From contig NZ_CP099466.1 in NCBI RefSeq assembly GCF_023921125.1, forward strand, positions 2,108,001-2,172,000: a DNA stretch of 64,000 nt. Direction: 5' to 3'. Positions 59,750-64,000 of the stretch are shown here, in pieces (positions within the stretch are counted from its first letter, which is position 1; each line of letters begins with the position of its first letter). A model generated the notes under the pieces. The model saw only the letters and a program-made list of their open reading frames with translations. It was not told the DNA's origin and searched no databases. The DNA is from Arthrobacter caoxuetaonis (lineage in GTDB: Bacteria > Actinomycetota > Actinomycetes > Actinomycetales > Micrococcaceae). Made by a program: the position numbers and the translations under genes.

Positions 59750-59786
59750 GAAGCCCGTGGTGCGGTTTTTCCGCTCCACGGGCTTC
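59750..59786 (-). terminator. Terminator between clpP2 and clpX
   Basis: An 11-bp stem (59750-59760 and 59776-59786) extended by four more pairs after one mismatch, with a 5-base loop, lies 69 bases past the clpP2 stop. It probably ends the clpP1P2 transcript on the minus strand. Confidence 0.65.
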
Positions 59787-59855
59787 CGTCGCTGCCCCTG
59801 CCATGCGTGGTGGATGCCCGCAGCTGGGCCAAGGCGCTTAGGCCCGAAGGGCAGC

Positions 59856-60527
59856 TCAGCTCTTGTTGATGGCCGGTGTCTTGATCTTGCGCGAATCGAG
59901 CACCTGGTCGATCAGCCCGTATTCGAGGGCCAGCTGTGCCGTCAGGATCTTGTCGCGTTCGATGTCCCGGTTGACTTCCTCCGACGTCTTGTTGGAGTGC
60001 AGTGCCAGGGTGTCCTCAAGCCAGGTCCGCATGCGCATGACCTCTGCTGCCTGGATCTCCAGGTCGGAGGCCTGTCCCCGCTCACCGCCGCCGAGGGCCG
60101 GCTGGTGGATGAGCACGCGTGCGTTCGGCAGTGCCAGGCGCTTGCCCGGGGTACCGGCTGCCAGCAGGACGGCAGCAGCGCTGGCGGCCTGGCCAAGGCA
60201 AACCGTCTGGATTTCCGGGCGGATGTACTGCATGGTGTCGTAAATTGCCGTCATGGCCGTGAACGAGCCGCCGGGAGAATTGATGTAGAGGGTGATGTCG
60301 CGGTCCGGGTCCGTGGATTCCAGCACCAGGAGCTGCGCCATGACGTCGTCGGCTGACGCGTCGTCAACCTGCACGCCGAGGAAGATGATGCGGTCCTCGA
60401 ACAGCTTGGTGTAGGGGTCCTGGCGCTTGAAGCCGTACGGCGTGCGCTCTTCGAACTGCGGCAGTACGTAACGGCTGGACGGCATCTGCGGAGCCATGGC
60501 GCCCGGGGTTCCGAAATTGTGGTTCAT
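59856..60527 (-). CDS. clpP2: ATP-dependent Clp protease proteolytic subunit (ClpP2 type)
   Basis: This 223-residue serine protease subunit has Ser116 (GQAAS) and His141 (LIHQP) of the catalytic triad. It follows clpP1 by 42 bases, and in actinobacteria the two form a mixed ClpP1P2 barrel. The ATG at 60527 follows CAGGAG. The longer N-terminal stretch (about 30 residues before the core) is typical of the second paralogue. Confidence 0.97.
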   Translation of the reverse strand: MNHNFGTPGAMAPQMPSSRYVLPQFEERTPYGFKRQDPYTKLFEDRIIFLGVQVDDASADDVMAQLLVLESTDPDRDITLYINSPGGSFTAMTAIYDTMQYIRPEIQTVCLGQAASAAAVLLAAGTPGKRLALPNARVLIHQPALGGGERGQASDLEIQAAEVMRMRTWLEDTLALHSNKTSEEVNRDIERDKILTAQLALEYGLIDQVLDSRKIKTPAINKS

Positions 60528-60569
60528 TGCTTTACTCCTGAAGTCTTTGTGTGCGCTGCCCGGTGCAGG

Positions 60570-61211
60570 TTATTCCTGCTCGCCGTCCTGGTCCTGGTTG
60601 GTTCCGCCGCCGCCGGTAACTCCGCCGGCGTGGGCGGAGATCTTGTCGAAGAAGCCGTAGGCGAGGCCTTCCTCAGCGGTGAACCACTTGTCGCGGTCGT
60701 TGTCCTTCAGGATGGTCTCAACGCTCTGGCCGGTCTGCTCGGCGGTGAGCTCGGCCATGACCTGCTTCATGTGCAGGATCAGTTCAGCCTGGATGCGGAT
60801 ATCGGAGGCGGTGCCGCCGATGCCGCCGGACGGCTGGTGCATGAGGATACGTGCGTGCGGCGTAGCGTAGCGCTTGCCTTTCGTGCCGGAGGACAGCAGG
60901 AACTGTCCCATCGACGCCGCCAGGCCGGTAGCAACGGTGACGACGTCGTTCGGAATGAACTGCATGGTGTCATAGATGGCCATGCCGGCCGTTACCGAGC
61001 CGCCCGGGGAGTTGATGTAGAGGTAGATGTCCTTTTCGGGGTCCTCGGCGGAGAGCAGGAGGAGCTGGGAGCAGATCGCGTTGGCATTGTCGTCCCGAAC
61101 CTCGGAGCCGAGCCAGATGATCCGTTCCTTCAGCAGCCGGTTGTAGATGTAGTCATCCCGGCTGGCCGGGTCCACAGTAGCCATAGTGGGTGTGCTGGGT
61201 GCATTTGCCAT
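60570..61211 (-). CDS. clpP1: ATP-dependent Clp protease proteolytic subunit (ClpP1 type)
   Basis: This 213-residue serine protease subunit has Ser100 (GLAASM) and His125 (LMHQP). It is first of the clpP1-clpP2 pair. The ATG at 61211 follows GAGAGGT. A ClgR-type operator lies upstream. The tail ends in a Gly-rich run. Confidence 0.97.
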   Translation of the reverse strand: MANAPSTPTMATVDPASRDDYIYNRLLKERIIWLGSEVRDDNANAICSQLLLLSAEDPEKDIYLYINSPGGSVTAGMAIYDTMQFIPNDVVTVATGLAASMGQFLLSSGTKGKRYATPHARILMHQPSGGIGGTASDIRIQAELILHMKQVMAELTAEQTGQSVETILKDNDRDKWFTAEEGLAYGFFDKISAHAGGVTGGGGTNQDQDGEQE

Positions 61212-61337
61212 ACTGAGTGACCTCTCGCTCTGGCGGGTTACCGGTCCGCTGTGTACACCGGATTGGCCTCCGCCGTTTATCTCTTCTTGGACACTAACCG
61301 GTCGTGTGTTGCTTTTGCTCCCGTTACGCGCACTGTT

Positions 61338-61348
61338 CGCTGACGGCG
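61338..61348. promoter_or_regulatory. ClgR operator-like site upstream of clpP1
   Basis: CGCTGACGGCG matches the core CGCYNANRGCG of the ClgR operator known from Corynebacterium and Streptomyces exactly, and several flanking positions fit too. It lies 127 bases upstream of the clpP1 start. ClgR activates clpP genes on protein stress. Confidence 0.6.
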
Positions 61349-61422
61349 CACGGTGCGCCCGCCCGCCGCATGCGTCCGTGGCGCACGGCTTTGCGGAAGG
61401 CTGGAACTACCGGATTAAAGCA

Positions 61423-61454
61423 CGCAGCACCGCAGCCTGGGCTGCGGTGCTGCG
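61423..61454 (-). terminator. Terminator after tig
   Basis: A perfect 14-bp stem (61423-61436 and 61441-61454) with a 4-base loop lies 29 bases past the tig stop. On the minus strand it is followed by CTTTAATCC. Confidence 0.8.
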
Positions 61455-61483
61455 ATGCTGGTTTATCTCGCTTGGAATAAAGC

Positions 61484-62836
61484 CTAGGCCTTGTCGTCGG
61501 CTGCCTCTTCGGCGGCGTCGGCCTCAGGTGCCGTCTCTTCGCCTTCCGGGCGGACGAACGCGGTCAGGTCGACCTCGGCGCCGGTGGTGTCGGAAACCTT
61601 CGCCAGTTCCAGGACCTTGGCGAGGGCCTTGCGGCGGCGGACTTCGCCAACCATCATCGGAACCTGGCCGCCCTGGTCAATGAGCTGTGCGAACTGGTTC
61701 GGATCCATGCCGTACTGCCCGGCCATCGACACGATGTAGTCGATGAGCTCGTTCTGGTTGACCCCGACCTCTTCCTTGTCCGCGACAGCGTCCAGGATGA
61801 TTTCGTTCTTGAACGCCTGCTCGGTGTTCTCGCGGATCTCGGCGCGGTGCTCTTCGTTGTCATGGTCTTCGCCGGCAGCGTGGGCCGAATCAGAGTTGAA
61901 GTGCTGCTCAAGCTGCTCTTCGATGACAGACTCCGGAACCGGAACCTCAACCATTTCCAGCAGCTTCTCGAGGACCTTGTCGCGGGCTTCGACGCCCTGC
62001 TCCATGACCTTGGCTTCGGCTGCGCGCTTTGCCAGGTCTTCGCGGAGTTCGGCGATGGTGTCGAACTCGCTCGCCAGCTGGGCGAAGTCGTCGTTGGCCT
62101 CGGGGAGTTCGCGCTCCTTGACAGCCTTCACGGTGACGGTGACCTCGGCGTCGGAACCTGCGTGCTCACCGCCGGCCAGCTTGGTGACGAACGTTGCCGA
62201 CTCGTCTGCGGAGAGACCGGTAACTGCTTCATCCATGCCTTCAAGCATGGTGCCGGCGCCGACCTGGTAGGACAGGTCCGCAGCGGAATCTACCTCTTCG
62301 CCGTCGACCTTCGCGACCAGGTCCATGGTCAGGAAGTCGTCGTTGGCAGCGGGCCGGTCAACGGACTTCAGCGTGCCGAAGCGGCCGCGAAGCTCGTCCA
62401 GCGCCTTGTCGACGTCGCCGTCTGCGGCTTCGGCCGGCTCAACGGTGACCTCGATGCCGGCGTAGTCCGGCAGTTCGATTTCGGGGCGGATGTCCAGCTC
62501 GACGTTGAAGACCAGCTGGCCTTCGTCCGAAGTGGGATCGGGAACTTCGCTGATCTCAACCTCAGGCCGGCTCAGGGGGCGGATGCCCGTTTCCTGGACT
62601 GCTGCCTGGTAGAACCCGTTCAGGCCTTCGTTGATGGCGGTTTCGAGGACGTAGCCGCGGCCAACGCGCTGGTCAATGAGCTTGTTGGGGACCTTGCCCT
62701 TGCGGAAGCCCGGGACCTGCACCTGGGTGGCGATGGTCTTGTAGGCCTCGTCGATGCTCGGCTTCAATTCCTCAAGCGGAACTTCTACGTTGAGCTTTAC
62801 CCGCGTGGGTGTGAGGTTTTCTACAGCGCTCTTCAC
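61484..62836 (-). CDS. tig: Trigger factor
   Basis: This 450-residue ribosome-bound chaperone has the ribosome-binding signature GFRKGKVP at 43-50, a PPIase domain at about 150-245 and an extended C-terminal substrate cradle. The tail is acidic ([14 protein letters not shown]). The GTG at 62836 follows CAGGAG; the longer frame to 62875 adds residues that are not conserved. It lies upstream of clpP1P2 with its own terminator, and tRNA-Pro precedes it. Confidence 0.97.
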   Translation of the reverse strand: MKSAVENLTPTRVKLNVEVPLEELKPSIDEAYKTIATQVQVPGFRKGKVPNKLIDQRVGRGYVLETAINEGLNGFYQAAVQETGIRPLSRPEVEISEVPDPTSDEGQLVFNVELDIRPEIELPDYAGIEVTVEPAEAADGDVDKALDELRGRFGTLKSVDRPAANDDFLTMDLVAKVDGEEVDSAADLSYQVGAGTMLEGMDEAVTGLSADESATFVTKLAGGEHAGSDAEVTVTVKAVKERELPEANDDFAQLASEFDTIAELREDLAKRAAEAKVMEQGVEARDKVLEKLLEMVEVPVPESVIEEQLEQHFNSDSAHAAGEDHDNEEHRAEIRENTEQAFKNEIILDAVADKEEVGVNQNELIDYIVSMAGQYGMDPNQFAQLIDQGGQVPMMVGEVRRRKALAKVLELAKVSDTTGAEVDLTAFVRPEGEETAPEADAAEEAADDKA

Positions 62837-62891
62837 AGCGTTAGTTCTCCTGAGGGTTCTGGGGTTGGTCTGCACCGTTGTTCATACAGAG

Positions 62892-62965
62892 TCGGGGTGA
62901 CAGGATTTGAACCTGCGACTTCCTGCTCCCAAAGCAGGCGCTCTTCCAAGCTGAGCTACACCCCG
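62892..62965 (-). tRNA. tRNA-Pro (anticodon TGG)
   Basis: This is a 74-nt tRNA on the minus strand. The anticodon loop TTTGGGA lies between stems CCTGC and GCAGG, giving TGG. The acceptor stem CGGGGTG pairs with CACCCCG and the discriminator is A. The T arm has GGTTCAAATCC. CCA is not encoded. The tig start lies 55 bases downstream. Confidence 0.97.
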
Positions 62966-63104
62966 TCAGTGCACCTGACAGCCTACCGGCATTGTTGCAA
63001 TCATGCACAATTCCGGACCTGCCCGGCACACCGCTCGAAGCGGAAGCCGCCGATTGTCCATCCGCCGAAAACCCGTGCTAAGGTAAATCCTGCCTTACGG
63101 CGCC

Positions 63105-63175
63105 GGGGATGTAGCTCAATGGTAGAGCCTCAGTCTTCCAAACTGATTACGCGGGTTCGATTCCCGTCATCCCCT
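63105..63175 (+). tRNA. tRNA-Gly (anticodon TCC)
   Basis: This is a 71-nt tRNA. The anticodon loop CTTCCAA lies between stems TCAGT and ACTGA, giving TCC. The acceptor stem GGGGATG pairs with CATCCCC and the discriminator is T. CCA is not encoded. A strong terminator follows. Confidence 0.97.
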
Positions 63176-63197
63176 CGGCGGAATATTTTCCCAAAAG

Positions 63198-63240
63198 AGT
63201 CCCGATCCACGGTACAGACACCGTGAACCGGGACTTTTTT
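63198..63240 (+). terminator. Terminator after tRNA-Gly
   Basis: A 16-bp stem with two mismatches (63198-63213 and 63220-63235) and a 6-base loop is followed by a run of six T. It is a classic rho-independent terminator and may also affect the convergent glycosylase gene. Confidence 0.9.
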
Positions 63241-63246
63241 GTGCCC

Positions 63247-63999
63247 TTATCCTGCTTGGCAGGACGGGCACCAGTACAGCTTCCGCGCGGCCATGTCCGT
63301 CATGACCACCGCGGTACCGCAGATCCGGCAGGGCAGCCCCTGGCGCTTATAGACGTAATGCGCTTCACTGGCCGGCGCCGGCTGCGACTGATCGCCGCGG
63401 TGCTCCGGACGCGTCGTAACAATCCTTCCGGCGGCGACGCCGTCGGCCATCAGCACGACGGCGTCCTTCCACAGGTCAAGCGCCGTGGCCTGAAGAACCT
63501 GTTTACCCGGCTGCCGGGGCGGTATCTGCGCCCGGAACAGCAGCTCGGCCCGGTAGACGTTGCCTACGCCGGCGAGGACTTCCTGGTTCATCAGCAGCTG
63601 TCCCACCGGCGAAGTCCGCTGAGTCAGCCGGCGAACGAACTCCTCCGGGTCTGCGTCCGGCTGCAGCGGGTCCGGGCCCAGCCTTGCCAGGACTGCCGAG
63701 CGTTCGTGCTCAGTGACAACCTCGCATGCCGTGGGGCCGCGCAGATCCGCCCATCCGTGATCGGATACCAAGCGGACGCGCACCGCGCCCCGGGGCTCAG
63801 GCGGGCCCGCATACGCGGCCATGCCGCCGTCGTCAGCTACTTCCTGCTCCCCCACCCGGCGCGGCGCACCGATGCTGGACGAACCGCGGAACGTCTCATC
63901 GCCGCCGAAATCGAAGGCACCGTAAAGTCCCAGATGGATTCGCAGGAAAAGTTCATTGTCGAACCCCAGGAACAACTGCTTTCCGTGTGCTGCGGCGTC
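63247..63999 (-). CDS. Fpg/Nei family DNA glycosylase, 5' end cut by window edge
   Basis: The frame is open to the right edge (63999), so the N-terminus with the catalytic Pro-Glu lies outside. The visible 250 residues match Nei2-type enzymes: AHGKQLFLGFD, IHLGLYG, then the helix-two-turn-helix region with NQEVLAGVGNVYRAE. The C-terminal zinc finger has CRIC and CPSC. These enzymes remove oxidised bases and nick the strand. The zinc finger is intact. Confidence 0.95.
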   Translation of the reverse strand, partial: DAAAHGKQLFLGFDNELFLRIHLGLYGAFDFGGDETFRGSSSIGAPRRVGEQEVADDGGMAAYAGPPEPRGAVRVRLVSDHGWADLRGPTACEVVTEHERSAVLARLGPDPLQPDADPEEFVRRLTQRTSPVGQLLMNQEVLAGVGNVYRAELLFRAQIPPRQPGKQVLQATALDLWKDAVVLMADGVAAGRIVTTRPEHRGDQSQPAPASEAHYVYKRQGLPCRICGTAVVMTDMAARKLYWCPSCQAG

Positions 64000-64000
64000 G

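Overview
The window is high-GC actinobacterial DNA. The class Ib ribonucleotide reductase cluster, paired clpP genes, folC-DUF4233-ndk order, an ileS T-box, a mycothiol-type DsbA protein and frequent GTG starts all point to the Micrococcaceae, most like Arthrobacter in the broad sense. This placement comes from gene content and protein character, not from a database search. No rRNA, insertion sequence, phage or CRISPR array was recognised. The window reads as ordinary chromosome with accessory patches, mainly in the first 32 kb.

Layout. 0-1.7 kb: a umuDC-type SOS polymerase pair, with umuD cut by the left edge. 1.8-4.9 kb: a compact cassette of a WXG100-like DUF6507 protein, a DUF1023 alpha/beta hydrolase with an ESX-like N-terminus, and an overlapping lipoprotein. 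This is the best candidate for a little-described system. 5-14.9 kb: a cation/proton antiporter operon, several aldo/keto and short-chain reductases, a VanY-type peptidase, a lipoprotein, an amine oxidase, ArfB and a DUF1697 protein. 14.9-19.3 kb: nrdHIEF, with NrdR-like and DnaA-like sites upstream, facing a LysR regulator. 20-32.9 kb: membrane, lipid and redox genes, including FUSC, DUF2975, App1, a desaturase, a patatin, a TipA-like MerR regulator, a PLP deaminase/aldolase with a lactone oxidase, a YhhN lysoplasmalogenase, a NUDIX-NYN fusion, a saccharopine-dehydrogenase-like protein and an aldo/keto reductase.

33-45 kb (core): two identical tRNA-Ala(GGC) genes, then, reading the minus strand in order, rne/rng, rplU, rpmA, obgE, proB, proA, a small membrane protein, nadD, a low-complexity membrane-anchored protein and rsfS. 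45-53.5 kb: a VKOR-family protein, a maltokinase-cap protein, ndk, DUF4233, folC, and ileS with its T-box, then an SDR. 53.5-54.1 kb: a gene-free repeat region. 54-64 kb: a PGPGW membrane protein, DUF488, valS, a DsbA-like protein, clpX, clpP2, clpP1 (with a ClgR-type operator), tig, tRNA-Pro(TGG), tRNA-Gly(TCC) and a Fpg/Nei glycosylase cut by the right edge.

Functional threads. DNA maintenance is represented by umuDC, nrdHIEF and Fpg/Nei. Protein quality control is represented by tig, ClpP1P2 and ClpX, plus ribosome rescue and silencing by ArfB and RsfS. Translation is represented by ileS, valS, L21, L27, Obg and four tRNAs. Several promoters could be read: a MerR-type promoter with a 19-bp spacer, a leaderless promoter under a palindromic operator at DUF2975, tandem NrdR-like boxes, a ClgR-like box and a T-box. 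Many genes overlap by 1-4 bases, which suggests translational coupling.
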